A stretch of DNA of 64,000 nucleotides from Coix lacryma-jobi var. lacryma-jobi (lineage: Eukaryota > Streptophyta > Magnoliopsida > Poales > Poaceae): contig CM019823.1 in the NCBI GenBank assembly GCA_009763385.1, positions 173,878,503 through 173,942,502 on the forward strand, given 5' to 3'. Below are positions 8,130 to 20,595 of the stretch, one piece after another (within the stretch, counting starts at the first letter, position 1; every line of letters begins with the position of its first letter). The notes beneath the pieces are model-generated. The model saw nothing but the letters and a program-made list of their open reading frames with translations, searched no databases and was not told where the DNA came from. Both the position numbers and the translations under genes were made by a program.

Positions 8130-10928
8130 ATGCATCTGTCGCTGTGGAAGCCGCTCTCCCACTGCGCCGCGCTGCTCCTGGACAAGAAGAACCGCCCGCC
8201 GCGGCCGCCGCCGGCGGGGGCGGGCGCGGGGTCCGGCGGCGGTCGGCGGCTGCAGGAGAGCAAGCTGCGGGAGGCGCTGGAGGAGGCATCCGAGGACGGG
8301 TCCCTCGCCAAGTCCCGCGACGCGGCTCTCCTCGATGGAGGGGACGGTGCGGAGGAGGGGTCGGTGGGGCGGTCCCGGTCGCTGGCGCGGCTCCACGCGC
8401 AGAGGGACTTCCTGCGCGCGACGGCTATGGCCGCAGAGCGCGCGTTCCAGTCGCCGGACGCGCTCCCGATGCTGGAGGAGGCGCTCGCCAAGTTCCTCTC
8501 CATGTACCCCAACTACGCGTCCGCCTCGGACGTGGACGGCCTCCGCGCCGACGAGTACCCGCACCTGGACAAGGTATGCCTCGACTACTGCGGCTTCGGC
8601 CTCTTCTCCTACCTCCAAAGCTGCAACCCTGCCGACTCGTCGGCCGCGTTCACGCTCTCGGAGATCACCGCCAACCTCAGCAACCATGCGCTCTACGGCG
8701 CCGCCGAGAAGGGCACCGCGGAGCACGACATCAAGAACCGCATCATGGAGTACCTCAACATCCCCGAGTCCGAGTACTGCCTCGTCTTCACGGTCAGCCG
8801 TGGTTCGGCCTTCCGGCTGCTCGCTGAGTGCTACCCCTTCGGCACCAACAAGCGGCTGCTCACCATGTTCGACCACGAGTCCCAGTCCGTGAATTGGATG
8901 ACGCAGGCCGCGCGTGACAAGGGAGCCAAGGCGTACTCCGCCTGGTTTAAGTGGCCCACTCTCAAGATCTGCACCACCGAGCTCCGGAAGCTGATCTCCA
9001 CCAAGAAGCGGCGGCGCAAGGACTCCGCCACTGGTCTGTTCGTGTTCCCTGTGCAGTCGAGGGTGACGGGGGCCAAGTACTCCTACCAATGGATGGCATT
9101 GGCTCAGCAAAATCACTGGCATGTCCTGCTCGATGCTGGGGCTCTGGGGCCTAAGGACATGGACTCGCTGGGGCTGTCTCTGTTCCGGCCAGACTTCATC
9201 ATCACTTCATTTTACAGGGTGTTTGGGGCTGACCCAACGGGTTTTGGATGCTTGCTGATCAAGAAGTCGGTAATGGCGTGCTTGCAGAGCCCGAGCGGCG
9301 GGACGGGGGCAGGGATGGTGCGGATTGTGCCGGTATTCCCACAGTATCTCAGTGATTCAGTTGATGGGTTTGATGGTGTCCTGGATGGGCTGGAGGATGA
9401 TAATATCATTCCAGTTGAGGAGGGGTCAGTGTCGAACAGTCACCATGCATCCCAATTGCCTGCATTCTCAGGCGCATATTCATCAGCGCAGGTGAGGGAG
9501 GTTATTGAGAGTGAAATGGACCAGGACAGTTCAGATAGAGATGGTGCCAGCACAATATATGAAGAGAGTGAGAGTGTTTCTGTTGGAGAGGTGATGAAGA
9601 GCCCTGTCTTCAGTGAGGATGAGTCATCCGAGAACTCCTTCTGGGTTGATTTGGGACAGAGTCCACTTGGTTCAGATCAATCAGAGCAATCAAGCAAGGG
9701 GAAATTGGGATCTCCGTTGCCAGCGTCCTGGTTTTCTGGTACGAAGAATGCTAAGAAGGCGTCGCCAAAGGTGCCATCCAAACTGTCAAGAAGCCCTATT
9801 CATGACAACCATGTTATGTCATTTGATGCAGCCGTGAGGTCGGTATCACAAGAGCCAGGGCCTGTGAAAGTGGTTCCAGATGAAGATCACTCACATAATG
9901 ACATCAAGAATATCCCTATTAGTGAGATTGAAGAAGATAATAAAGATGTTAAAGTAAATAAGAGGTTTGTAAAATTTTCTTGTGCCAATGGCCCTGCTGA
10001 AGGCAATGCAACCTCTGTTTTTGGGAGCTGCACCACCCGTGAGAATGGCTCGGCATCTGAGATTTGCTTAGAAAGTCAAGCGGAAAACAAAGAGAGTGCT
10101 ATCAGAAGGGAAAATGAAGGTGACTTCCGTCTACTGGGAAGGAGGGAAGCATACAACGGCAGATTCAATGGTGGAAGGTTATTTGGAGTAGAAGAATCAG
10201 AACAAGTGTCAAGTATGGGGCGCAAGGTCTCATTCACCATGGATGATAGCAGACTCTATCGTAATTCAGATGCTGGGGAAACATCTGGGTATGCAATGGC
10301 AGATGACGACGATGACGATGCATATAGTGACTATGATGAGGCTCAGGATGGCAGGAAAGAGCCCGAAATTATCTGCAAACATCTTAATCATGTGAATATG
10401 CTTGGACTAAGCAAGACAACACTTAGATTGCGATACCTTATCAATTGGTTGGTGACCTCATTACTGCAGCTCCGGTTGCCTGATTCAGGGGATGGCGAGG
10501 GGGTACCCCTTGTTTATATATATGGTCCAAAGATCAAATATGATCGTGGAGCAGCAGTTGCATTCAATATAAAGGATTGCAACACTGGAACCTCCCTGAT
10601 CAATCCTGAAACTGTACAGAAACTGGCAGAAAAAGAAGGCCTCTCCTTGGGTGTTGGGTTTCTAAGTCATATTCGCCTCACAGACAACCAGAAACATGGT
10701 GCTGTTGATGTGGGGCTAAGTTCTTCCTCTCCAGCAGCAAATGGCCGTCGTGAGAAGAAAAATAGCAAAAATGCTATTATTGGGACTGAAGTAGTCACTG
10801 CTTCTCTTGGGTTTCTTACAAATTTTGAGGATGTTTACAGGTTGTGGGCATTTGTTGCAAAATTTCTTGATTCATCATTTCTTGAGCAAGAGAGGTTATC
10901 ATCTATTCCTGAGGATGCAGAAAGATAG
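8130..10928 (+). CDS. PLP-fold aminotransferase class V / MoCo sulfurase-like protein
   Basis: This single-exon gene encodes 932 residues. I chose the ATG at 8130 (MHLSLWKPLSHCA) because the plant family starts with this kind of motif; the frame is open upstream to 8019 only from a non-ATG codon. The N-terminal half (roughly residues 100-440) has the aminotransferase class V / NifS fold of molybdenum cofactor sulfurases, including DHESQSVNW and the segment SFYRVFGADPTGFG. In true sulfurases the residue after SFY is the lysine that holds PLP; here it is Arg363, so PLP catalysis is doubtful. The middle is Ser-rich and charged, with an acidic run (DDDDDDAYSDYDE). The C-terminal part around 10371-10500 (CKHLNHVNMLGLSKTTLRLR) is conserved in the plant family from memory. 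No biochemical role is firmly known to me. Confidence 0.9.
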   Translation: MHLSLWKPLSHCAALLLDKKNRPPRPPPAGAGAGSGGGRRLQESKLREALEEASEDGSLAKSRDAALLDGGDGAEEGSVGRSRSLARLHAQRDFLRATAMAAERAFQSPDALPMLEEALAKFLSMYPNYASASDVDGLRADEYPHLDKVCLDYCGFGLFSYLQSCNPADSSAAFTLSEITANLSNHALYGAAEKGTAEHDIKNRIMEYLNIPESEYCLVFTVSRGSAFRLLAECYPFGTNKRLLTMFDHESQSVNWMTQAARDKGAKAYSAWFKWPTLKICTTELRKLISTKKRRRKDSATGLFVFPVQSRVTGAKYSYQWMALAQQNHWHVLLDAGALGPKDMDSLGLSLFRPDFIITSFYRVFGADPTGFGCLLIKKSVMACLQSPSGGTGAGMVRIVPVFPQYLSDSVDGFDGVLDGLEDDNIIPVEEGSVSNSHHASQLPAFSGAYSSAQVREVIESEMDQDSSDRDGASTIYEESESVSVGEVMKSPVFSEDESSENSFWVDLGQSPLGSDQSEQSSKGKLGSPLPASWFSGTKNAKKASPKVPSKLSRSPIHDNHVMSFDAAVRSVSQEPGPVKVVPDEDHSHNDIKNIPISEIEEDNKDVKVNKRFVKFSCANGPAEGNATSVFGSCTTRENGSASEICLESQAENKESAIRRENEGDFRLLGRREAYNGRFNGGRLFGVEESEQVSSMGRKVSFTMDDSRLYRNSDAGETSGYAMADDDDDDAYSDYDEAQDGRKEPEIICKHLNHVNMLGLSKTTLRLRYLINWLVTSLLQLRLPDSGDGEGVPLVYIYGPKIKYDRGAAVAFNIKDCNTGTSLINPETVQKLAEKEGLSLGVGFLSHIRLTDNQKHGAVDVGLSSSSPAANGRREKKNSKNAIIGTEVVTASLGFLTNFEDVYRLWAFVAKFLDSSFLEQERLSSIPEDAER

Positions 10929-13814
10929 TATTAGATGGTTCCAGTTTATGGCTATCGCAGCTACTTCATAATAGAGGAGGGTGGCACCTGTGTAATTGGA
11001 AGGAGGATAGAAGAAGAGATGTGAAGGTGCTTCCGGGTAATTGTTTTTTTGTATCCAAATGTCATAAGGGGCAATACTTGGCGGTGCGGCTGTTATATTT
11101 CTTCATTCTTGTTTCCCTTCTTTTCTAGGAATGCCGACTTTTTTTTTTGTAGATTTTGTTGGAGATCTATATGTTACCACCTAATTATTTTGAGGAGCAT
11201 CCTTTCCATGTACTTGCTTGTAAATTGGCTCCATTGGCCATGAAATAGACTCGCTCGCTTGTATGATTCTTGCAACATGAATAGCATGGTGATAGGTGAT
11301 TCTACCGTTTTCAGTTTTGTTTGTTGAATCCTCAGCTGTCCCCAGATGTTAAGTGTATGCTGTAGTGCTGTTATGAATTTATCAACTTAAGTACATGCTA
11401 ATTCCCATCAGGTCGGTTTCAGATGACACTGATAATAATGGTCTACTAGCTACAGTTTTTCTTTTAGCTATGATTACAGTGATACTTCTCTCTCTCTCTC
11501 TTGCCTCTTTTAGCTTTACTGGTAGAACCAAACCGCAATAAAGCAGTCCAGTTAATTAATCATGTGATAATAATTGGCTAGAATTGTGGATCCTGGTGGG
11601 ACTGAAGTGGCCTGCTTCCTAACATATGCTGACCTTTTTCTGGGACGCTGTTGCCAGTTGCAAATTTTGTATTATATGGTGATCGCTTGTAAAGGTCATC
11701 GACAGGGTTGTTGAGCGGTTAGTTTCTTTTGGTGCATTTGGCGGCGCTGTATCTGGAAAAGGCAATTGTTCTATTTGCTGGCTTTTGTCTGTTTGCTTAA
11801 TCTCGAAGCTCTGCTGTTGTCTTGCGAGCGAGTTGGATTTGTTACGGGGCAGCTGGTGGCGTGGGTGTGGCGCTCGTATGACTACGTTCTGAATATGAAT
11901 ATTCAGAACTGCTTCGCCTGCATGGGAACGAACCATAAGAAAATCGACTCTTAATAGAGACAGAGTACATGTCATAGTGCACATTCCAAAATGCACCAAA
12001 ACTGTTTGTTCCATCCTACTACGACGTTCAGCCGTTCATTGCACCATTCTAGGTAGGTAGCTCGTCCCGTGTTCTTCAGAACCTACAGACTACAGTTGTT
12101 TCCTCATGCGGAAACGAAGCCAGGGGGTTTTAGCGTGACACGGTGGAGTTGCGCAGTAGCTGAGGGCGATTGGCGCCGCCCAGCTCGACCACCAAACGCA
12201 AACCGGCGTCTCCGGCTCGTGCCGCACTGCCGCGGCACAGCCCAAAACCGCCCGGCCGGGCCGCCTTTCCCGCGCGCACTGATTCCGTTCGGCGACTCCG
12301 ACGCCCACCCGTCAACCGGTGGCCGCCGTGCCGGACGGACGGTTGGTGCCTGCCAACTCGCTGCCCCCGGTGGAAATCGCGCGCACCCGGCTTTTGGTTT
12401 TGGGGGCGCCTTTGCTTTCCCCTCATCAATCAGGGGCGCGGACCGTGGTGCCGTCGCCGTCGCCGTCGCCGTCGCCGTGGTGGTGGGGCGGCGGCTCGCG
12501 ACTTGGCGAGAGCGACGGCACGCGCTGGCAGCCGGGCGGCAGCAGCAGCAGCAGCATCCTCTGCTGATCCCCTTGCTGCCAGCACGATCCAGAAGCTGTA
12601 GCACGCTGCACGCACAGACGATACGCTCTGCTCCACTCCAACTCCAACCGACGCGAGCTCCGGCTGTCCGGCAAGAGGATGACGTGGGGAGGTTGTTGAC
12701 CGCGCACCGACCGAGTCCACGTGGCCATGTCAGTATTAGCAGTACCAGACACATGGAGCGAGTTTCGTGGCACGAGCGCTTATACTTTTCTATAGTCAGC
12801 CATGTTGGAGTTTGACAATACCATTACCGGCTGATCGAGTAGACGACTACGAGGTGAACAAACATTTCTATCGAAGGGATCGCCAGATGGATGCTACCGT
12901 AGTCGTCGTGTACGTACTGCAATTAGTTTGACAATTGTCTCTACTACAGCTGACATATGTATGGTGTGACTCTGGCATTGACTACTACTACGACTAGAGC
13001 CTCGCTCATCTCTGGCTGTCCAGACTTTGGACTTGGCCGGTTTTCAGTTTTTCACAACTAACAAAATTGTTCTGTTTCGTAAAAGTCAAATCCTACGTGA
13101 CGCAACGAAAACAACACCACCGTTGGACTGTCTGTCATGGATCCTGCAATCACACTCGGACGGACGACTAATTGCTCAAGCGTACGGGGCCCCAGATCGC
13201 GGCACCTGGATGGAAACACAGACAGGCACGTCGTGTCAGGAAAATGAAACAACTTGCTCGCCAACAAGACCATCGGATTAGCAGTAGTACAGTGTTACTG
13301 TACCAGTAAGCATACAGATGGAAAGCTACAAATTTTTAGTGGAAGACCATGCTGCTGCTGGCCGTCGGATCGGACGTAACCGTCGCCATGCCGAGTCTCG
13401 ATCCGCCGCTGTGCCGCACCAGTCACAATACACAAGCCCCCACCCCACCCCACTCCGGCATGGATTCCATGTCGCTCGCTCCTCCTTTCCGTTGTTGTCG
13501 CCGAGCTCTGCCTACCCATAAACCCATCACATACGTGCGGGGCGGGGTACGCCGATCCAAATATCCCGGTGATCCCCAGCCAATACGTACTCATGGCGTC
13601 GCCGGGGTCCAGCTCGTCCGTTCCGCGACGTGCTGCCGCCGCTCATAAATACGCTGTCAGGAACCGCCGGGCCCCTCCGCCGCGGCGAGGAACCGATTGG
13701 ATCCGGTCCGGCAAAAACACCGGAGATCTTTTGGGAGAGTTTGTGGGAGAGGGGCCGAGGGGTGGTCCTTTGCTAATCGCTCCAGCGTACTGTATTTCTT
13801 CATCTACGTAGGTA
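10929..13814. other. 3' UTR then gene-free GC-variable region
   Basis: The first few hundred bases are probably the 3' UTR of the gene ending at 10928. From about 12070 to 12750 the sequence is very GC-rich and open in several frames on both strands. It includes a hexamer-like run of GCCGTC units (12448-12480) and a CAG-type run (12538-12556). No protein was recognised. 13340-13700 is also GC-rich and might be a promoter or first exon cut off by the adjacent insertions, but that is only a guess. Confidence 0.45.
12446..12482 (+). repeat. (GCCGTC)n-type microsatellite
   Basis: About five consecutive GTCGCC units sit in GC-rich DNA. It creates spurious open frames on both strands. Confidence 0.85.
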
Positions 13815-14004
13815 CTCCCTCCGTCCAACAAAACATGCAATTCTCACATATCGAGGAGTCAAACATTTTAAACTTTGACCGAAGTTATATAAAAAGTACT
13901 AATATTCTTAATACAAAAAATATACCATTAGATTGGTAATAGAATATATTTTCATAATAATTTTATTTAACGACATAAATACCAATATTTTTTATTATAA
14001 TCTT
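13815..14004 (-). mobile_element. Stowaway-like MITE, family B, left part (split)
   Basis: It begins CTCCCTCCGTCCAACAAAAC after TA and runs into ATAATCTT, where a long insertion starts. The remainder resumes at 19617. The intact family member at 47757-48014 reads straight through this point, which proves the split. Confidence 0.92.
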
Positions 14005-17000
14005 TGTAACAACCCAAAAATTCGGACTTTTTAAATTTTTTTTTGATTGTGTGGAGCATGTAGTTGTTAGTCGAACCTGGAACAATTTATAAATAAATTA
14101 TTGCATTCATTTAGTATTCAATGTAGGAGTTTGTCAGGATTCTTTGACAACTTAAGTCGTATATTGGAGAGCACAAATCCATAGCAACCTCCTTGTAAAT
14201 TTTCTTAGGATTATCTCGAGTCTCTCTCCGATCCTCGACCTTCTATTATTATGACCACCCTTCAGGATTCGTATTAAACCTCCTTCGAAGTCTTCCCAAA
14301 TCCCTTCTCTCAAATTCCCTTCCGAATCCTTTCTAAACCTACTTTCAAATTCCATTTGAATTCTTGTCAAACCCCTTTCTGAATCCTATTTAGATTCCCT
14401 CAAATTCCCTAATTCGAAAATAGGCAAAACCCTCTTCTATTCTCTTGGGCTCAAACCCCTCCTCTCCTTCCCCTCACCACACTGCGCCAGCCCAGCTCGC
14501 CTTCTCCCCACCTCCTGCGCAGGCCCAACTCGCCTCTCTCCTCCTTGGCTGCTTGCACGCGCGGCCCAGGGCCCAAGAGCCGCGCCCCCTCCCTGAACCC
14601 TAGCAGGCACAGGGCGCACTCGCGCTTCCAGGCCGCCGCCGCCAGCGACTCGCCCGCTGAGACGCGCACGTCGCGCCAGCGACCTCCGCCCACGCCACCT
14701 ACCACGCGCGCACGTTTCCCCAAATCGCGCCCCTCTCCACCTGCAAGTTGCCGCTCCTCCTCATCCTCCATAGAGCCGCCAGCACCTTCCGTCCTCTCCT
14801 TTTTCCTCAAGCAGCGCCGCCACCATCTTCTCCCTCTCCGCCGTGCACCGTAGCGGCCACGCCGTCGACCTTCGTTCCCTGCTTCCCTGCCGAGCCGCCG
14901 GGTCAAGCCGGCCGTGTCCGCCAGCGCCGGTCACGCCCACTGCATCCGTCACGCCCCCTGTCAAGCCTCCAGCGACCCCCACTGCAACCACGACGACTGG
15001 ATTCGCCGAAGCACCACCACCGACGCTTCGTCTTGACGGCCGCGACATCGACGTTGTGCCTTGCCTACGACACCAACCCGTGCCACGTCGAGCCTCGGTG
15101 GGCTCGCGACCTCTATCGGCGCCCCGTCAGTGCCTCCTCGCCAAGCCGCCGAACCGCCTCCGACCGCGTCGACCACGTCGTCGACCACTGCGCGACTCCC
15201 ACCGCCTCAGGCCACGACAAGTCCGCGGCCTCCACCCCATCTCGTCCGCGTTCCCCACATCGACGGACCCGGCAAGCACCAACACTCCACTCGCCCTCGA
15301 CATCGATCTGCACGCGCCAAACACCACGACGCGACGTCGCCACGATGACGAGCTGCAGCGCCCGCGACCGCCTTCACCAACGCACGACGCCGAACGCCGA
15401 CGACCGAAGCCCTGCAGCCTCACCACGGCTTCGGCGACCTCCTGCTCTCTCTCCACCCCGACGTGCTGCTGCTTCACCACCGTCGCGGCGCCGAACCAGC
15501 CAAGGAACGTCGCGCACGGCCACAACACCCCTGCGAGTCTGCGACGCCCAGCCGTTTCCCCACTTCACGATGACCCCTATGCCACCGGTGAGCTCTATGG
15601 CCACACCAGGCGTGTTCCCTGTTCTTACAACACTGTGAACCTGTCAACTGAAACCGGCCTTCGTGTCGTGTTCTACACCCCTGCAGGAAAGGCAACCATG
15701 TCGCGAAACCCCTGCCGAGTTGCTGTTCGGCCGAGGCGGCGCTGTCGTTCGGCCAACGACGATCTGCTGATTCGGCCGCGTGCGCGCTCCTGATTCGGCT
15801 GCGAACGCGCAGCTGTTCGGCCGCGTGCGCACTGTCGTTCGGCTGTGTGCGCCCTGCAGATTCGGCCGAAGCCACGCCCAGCAGTCCGGTCGACGACGCC
15901 ACTTCGTTGAAGACCTTTTATATATCCTGCACATGATTATCCTTGTAATACCGATTCATATTAATCATCTCTGCCTGTCTGTGCCATCGTGTCGGCTAAT
16001 TCATGTTCTCTCTATCGACAAACTTTATCTCGTATCATCTTCGATTGAACCTCTCCTCTCTAGGTGCACCACGTGCAAATGGCGAAAGACAAGTTAAAGT
16101 GGATGACACCATGATGTGAAGACAGATGCCAAACAACGACATCCATGATTACACGAAGAAACATGGTTAGCTAAACGATCCTCTCTTCCAACCCCTGACT
16201 CTGCTTGCCGAACGGAACGAGTAGACCGATGTCAATTCCGACCCCTGGACACTCATGCACGCACACACGACCGGCCCGAGCCAAATCGAACCTCCGGTGT
16301 TCCAAGAACACCGACGTGTTGTTGACTGCCCCGAACGCATGCCCGTGACGAAACCATGACCGCGACATATTTAGACCGAACGGAACGAACCCTAGTCGAC
16401 ATGCTGGACGAAAAGGTAATTCCCTTCTCCTCTCGACTGAAGGATGCCCCTGATGGAAACCGTAGAGTACGGCAGTTGAGGAGACCCCGTGACCCTATGT
16501 GCCGCCACCATGACCCTTTGGGATCCGTGTTATCTTATACTCGATCTACCGAGCCCCTTCTGGAAGTCTCTTATTTATCTGTCCGTACTCATGCTTTATC
16601 TCGCTTTTATGACCACCTGTATATGCGCTTGTGATACAGGATCCAACCAATCTCATGCTATGGGAATGTGCTACTCCACTTATTTAGTTCGATGTGTCCT
16701 GGTGTCGCTAAATGGTTCTTATCGTTGTATTGTTGGATGATTCGTGTGTTTGTTTGTGTGTGCCTAGCCTTTAAGCCGGCTAAGGGGATCGTACCTCGTT
16801 CAGATGTTACGATCGCGAGACCCGTCTCGCCATGACCGTGATGTCGAATGAAACACGACCCTTGTTAGTGTATCTTGTGGTCGCGAGTACACCTCGCCAT
16901 GACCATGGAGCTACGCTCTTTTTCACTTATTTGAATATGCTCTATAAATGCTTCTTCGTGCACAAACTCTTGTATGTTTGTACCCGTTGACCATTGTATA

Positions 17001-19616
17001 TCCTGATTCTCGCGGTGACAACCGCACCGCTACGAATCAAGAAATGACTTAGTGCCAGAGCACCCCGGTCGGGTACCCTACAAGTAGTTTGCGCACTTGC
17101 CTCTTATATTGTGCCACACCTTCCAACACCCCGTCTTCTACCATGATGTGTGTGTTGGAATGAACCTTTGACTTATATATTCGTACTCTTGCTAATCCTT
17201 TTGTTAGCATGGCTATGGTCTATGTTGTATCTCAGAACCCCGCGCGTCGACTCGATCGACCACCTAAACACATTTCCCTAGAAATGTGCTTGAGAACATG
17301 GCATAGATGAGCTGAGCTAACCCTGCTCTTAGTCCCCGACGTGTTGTGTCGTGTGGATCGAGAGGATGTTAGATCTTCAATCCTTTTGCGCTACCGCTTT
17401 TGCCATAGCGGGCAAGCCAAGGTACTTTGGAGACAAGTCACAATCGTGTTAATCGTTCTCATGATCAAATGACCTTTGGGATAAGGCTACAAGAGCCGAA
17501 CCCCGTTGTTCTTATTCGATAGGCCCGTCCTCCGATTTCCGCCTATTTAAATGACGACCAAATCGAAGGATGTGAGCCGTGGTGTTTGCTAAGGATAGGC
17601 CTTGGTTTGAACCCTATGACATAAAGCTGTATTGGCTTGGCCAAGACTTAAACTTGCAAACCACCACCTTGTTCCTAGCCCGAGGAAATCGGACAACCGC
17701 CGAGAGGGCTAAGCCTTGTGTATTTTAGTGTATCGTTAGTGTTATTGGATCTCCCTGCGTCTTGTTGTCTTTTCAATTATGGAGTGAGTGTTCTCTTGCC
17801 TTGTGTATCTTTTCGTGGAGTAGCATACGTTTGGACCAAGAGAGCTTGGACAATAACAAGGAGGACAACATGGAGTCAACTCAGGAGGAGACGACTTCGC
17901 TGTTGGAACACCAACGAGGAATAATTAACCACGACTACGACTACTTCGCAGGTGTCATGGCAGCACTTTTTTTAGAGAATCCTATTAGACATTGCAAACA
18001 TGTAGACTTGCTAGTGCTTTATATTTATTCCTTTGCTAGTAAAATGATGCATGATACTACCCAAGCCTTTATTACCTGATTGCAACCCGCTCTACCACAA
18101 TACCCTGCTTTGCGCATTCGCTCACTTATTCATGCTTACTCGCCTGCTTGCTTGCATGTTTCACCATTATATCATTAACTCCACTTCGTATTATATCTGA
18201 GATGTAATGCGGGTGGTGAACCCTTGGGAATGGTTTGGCGGGTGATGCCAGACTTGGTGATGTGTGAGCGTGCTGCGTGTGTGACTTGGGTGTGTGGAGG
18301 GTGAGGGTTGTGTCGACCGAGCCGGAATATACGACGAGCCTGGTGCGAGTCTTGCCGTGGGACATATCTGGATGCCCCTGTGGTGTGAAACCTGTGGCGG
18401 GTTAAATGGTGACATGAGGTGGATCTGGGTGTGAGCCGCTGGTGGAGCCCAGATCAGGAGCGTGCTGTGGTGGCACATATAATGAAAACCTTTGAGAAGA
18501 CATTCCGGCTTAGTCACCCTAGATTGGTGCGGGATCTGGACCACGGGGAAATACCTTTACAAGCCACTCGCTCCTTATGGACGGGGACGGTCGGACTACC
18601 TGGTAGGGTAATGCCACTACTGCTAGGCGAGAGAGTGCGAGGAAGGTACGGGTATCAGAGTCTCACACCCTTCCGAGACGATCACGGCCCCCACTTCGGG
18701 AGAGGGAACGTGACTTCATAGACTTAGCCATCCCAGACATACTTGGGGTGATTCCAGGGCTGAGTGGTAGGGTGGCATTATTCTAGGCTGGCAAGCGACC
18801 GGTATCCGCCTAGGCATTCTAGAGTGCCGAGGATGGCGATCTTGTGGACATTGTAGAACCTCTGCAGAGTGTATGGTTGATCGATCGATACGTGGCCAAT
18901 TCGTTGGCCGCGGACCTTTTTCCCTGACCTGTTTCCGACTAGTGAGAGTTCTCTCTTCTCCCCCTGGTATATGAGTGCCGGTCGTGAACCTGGTGTGAGG
19001 TTGTGGGCCGTTGAGACAAGGCTGGGAGGGAGCTGGCCTCTGTCGACTGAGTGTGTGAGATGAGATGAGGTGGTGGTGTAGTGATGTTGGGACGGATATG
19101 GTGGGTGGATGTGGATGTGTGTGTATGGGAATGTGTTAAAACTTGATAAATATTACATATTACTACTGCTCTTGCGCTAGGATGCAAATCCACAGCCAAA
19201 TATTAGGATCGCCAGATCCCTTGTTTTATCTTTTCCACTAAAGCTCATCGGTGCTGACCATGGCCTGCACACATCTGGCGGTGTGCAGATTTCCTGCTTC
19301 CGAGGTACTGACTCTAGAAGGATTAGGAGGTTTCGTGCCTACGCTCAAGTTTGGTTCGGAGGATCCGATCGAAGCTGCGCTACAACAACTCTGATGATGT
19401 CTGTGAAGGAGGAGCCTTCACTCAATAGTCTTCCGCTAAAAATTAGACTCTGTAATAGGTGTTACTCAATGATGTAATGCTTATCTTTGTAATCTTTACG
19501 ATGTATGACTGTGATATCGACTGATATAAGATAATATGATAAGATCAATTCCTGGTTTTGTCATATTATAACTCGTTCTGTGGATTTTCCCTTCGCGGAA
19601 AATTGAGGACGTTTCA
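14005..19616 (+). mobile_element. 5.6-kb LTR-like insertion, apparent solo LTR
   Basis: The insertion begins TGTAACAACCCAAAAATTCG and ends GAGGACGTTTCA, giving TG...CA ends. It is flanked by a perfect 5-bp duplication, ATCTT (14000-14004 and 19617-19621). Nothing inside resembles gag or pol, and I found no second copy of the TGTAACAACCC start, so there is no sign of two LTRs. The interior has a GC-rich, proline/arginine-coding-like section (14440-15900) and a long unstructured part. The best reading is a solo LTR of a Ty3/Gypsy-type family with very long LTRs. A large non-coding retrotransposon derivative is the alternative. Strand is assumed from the TGTAACA start. Confidence 0.8.
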
Positions 19617-19687
19617 ATCTTGGTCAAACTCGAATCAATTTGACCGGCACGGATCCCATAATTGCATGTTTTTATGGACGGAGGGAG
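19617..19687 (-). mobile_element. Stowaway-like MITE, family B, right part (split)
   Basis: It resumes the MITE at TTGGTCAAACTCGAATC and ends GGACGGAGGGAG followed by TA (19688-19689). Together with 13815-14004 it reconstitutes an element of about 255 bp. Confidence 0.92.
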
Positions 19688-19689
19688 TA

Positions 19690-20021
19690 CCTAGTAGTAG
19701 GGGATAGCAACGCGGAACGTGGATCGGGAAATGAGAGTTTTTTTTTGAGAGGCTTTTTTACGGTACGGAATTGAATTGTTTTCCAGAACGAGAAACAGCG
19801 AGCGTGGTTGATGTCAAATTTGTCCTGGTCCCCCGCCAAAGCCGGAGGAGGCGGGGAACGCGCGAGCACATGCACAGCGACGCGCCTGACCCAACGGTGG
19901 GCGCCTGGGCGACGGCGCGGGTGAAGAAGGCAACGGTCGGAGGCGTCGCATATTCGCCAATGAGAATTATTTCCTTGACACTAACAAGAGTGCCTCTTAG
20001 TTTCATGACCCTCTTTTGGTT
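19690..20021. other. spacer, no gene
   Basis: A short GC-rich tract (19830-19940) lies here, then sequence leading into the MuDR-like terminal repeat. The part from about 19961 may belong to a longer left terminus of that element. Confidence 0.4.
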
Positions 20022-20077
20022 GAACTTAGTTATTTGACCCAAAACCGAGTTTTGGTTAGTTTTTTGTCCTTCCGTCA
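20022..20077 (+). repeat. left terminal inverted repeat of MuDR-like element
   Basis: It matches the complement of 24947-25002 at about nine of every ten positions. It begins GAACTTAGTTATTTGACCC. Confidence 0.9.
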
Positions 20078-20595
20078 GTCTGCTGAAGTAACGGTGTTAA
20101 GTTTGTACATAAAATTACTATTATACCCCTGACGCCAGATAAAAAAAATCATCCTACTAATATACTGTATGGGTCATACAGCAGAAATCAACGTAACTAG
20201 CTGCAAGTCCTACTGATAAAAGAAATCAACCTCCTAATTACATAAAATAATGTACAATAATTTTTTGAAGCATGGAATCATTATTTTTTATATGCATTTA
20301 AACTTAACCAGCAGCACAGTAATATTTAAATTCACACATAACAGTATCAGTATATTTGTGTACATATATTTACACATAATAATATCACACTAAAATCCAA
20401 GTGCCTTAACCAGCAGCACATAATACCATCTCATAATCCAAGGACAAGCCACATCAAATACACATATCTAATTATAATTCAAGAGCACACAAACAGAATA
20501 ATAAGTTCACAAATACATAAGATGTTCAAGTTTACATGACAGCATCATACATTAACGAGGAGTACATTAAATATGAGAACAACTGCAGGCGTACA

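Noticed and set aside
7779..9122. Long open frames antisense to the PLP-fold gene
   Set aside because: Mirror of a GC-rich exon with third-position bias; no recognisable protein.
12069..12815. Possible GC-rich exon(s)
   Set aside because: Open in up to five frames because of GC content and GTC repeats; no domain, no clear splice chain.
14748..15934. Pro/Arg/Ser-rich frames of about 300 codons
   Set aside because: They lie inside the 5.6-kb LTR-like insertion, overlap on both strands and resemble no protein.
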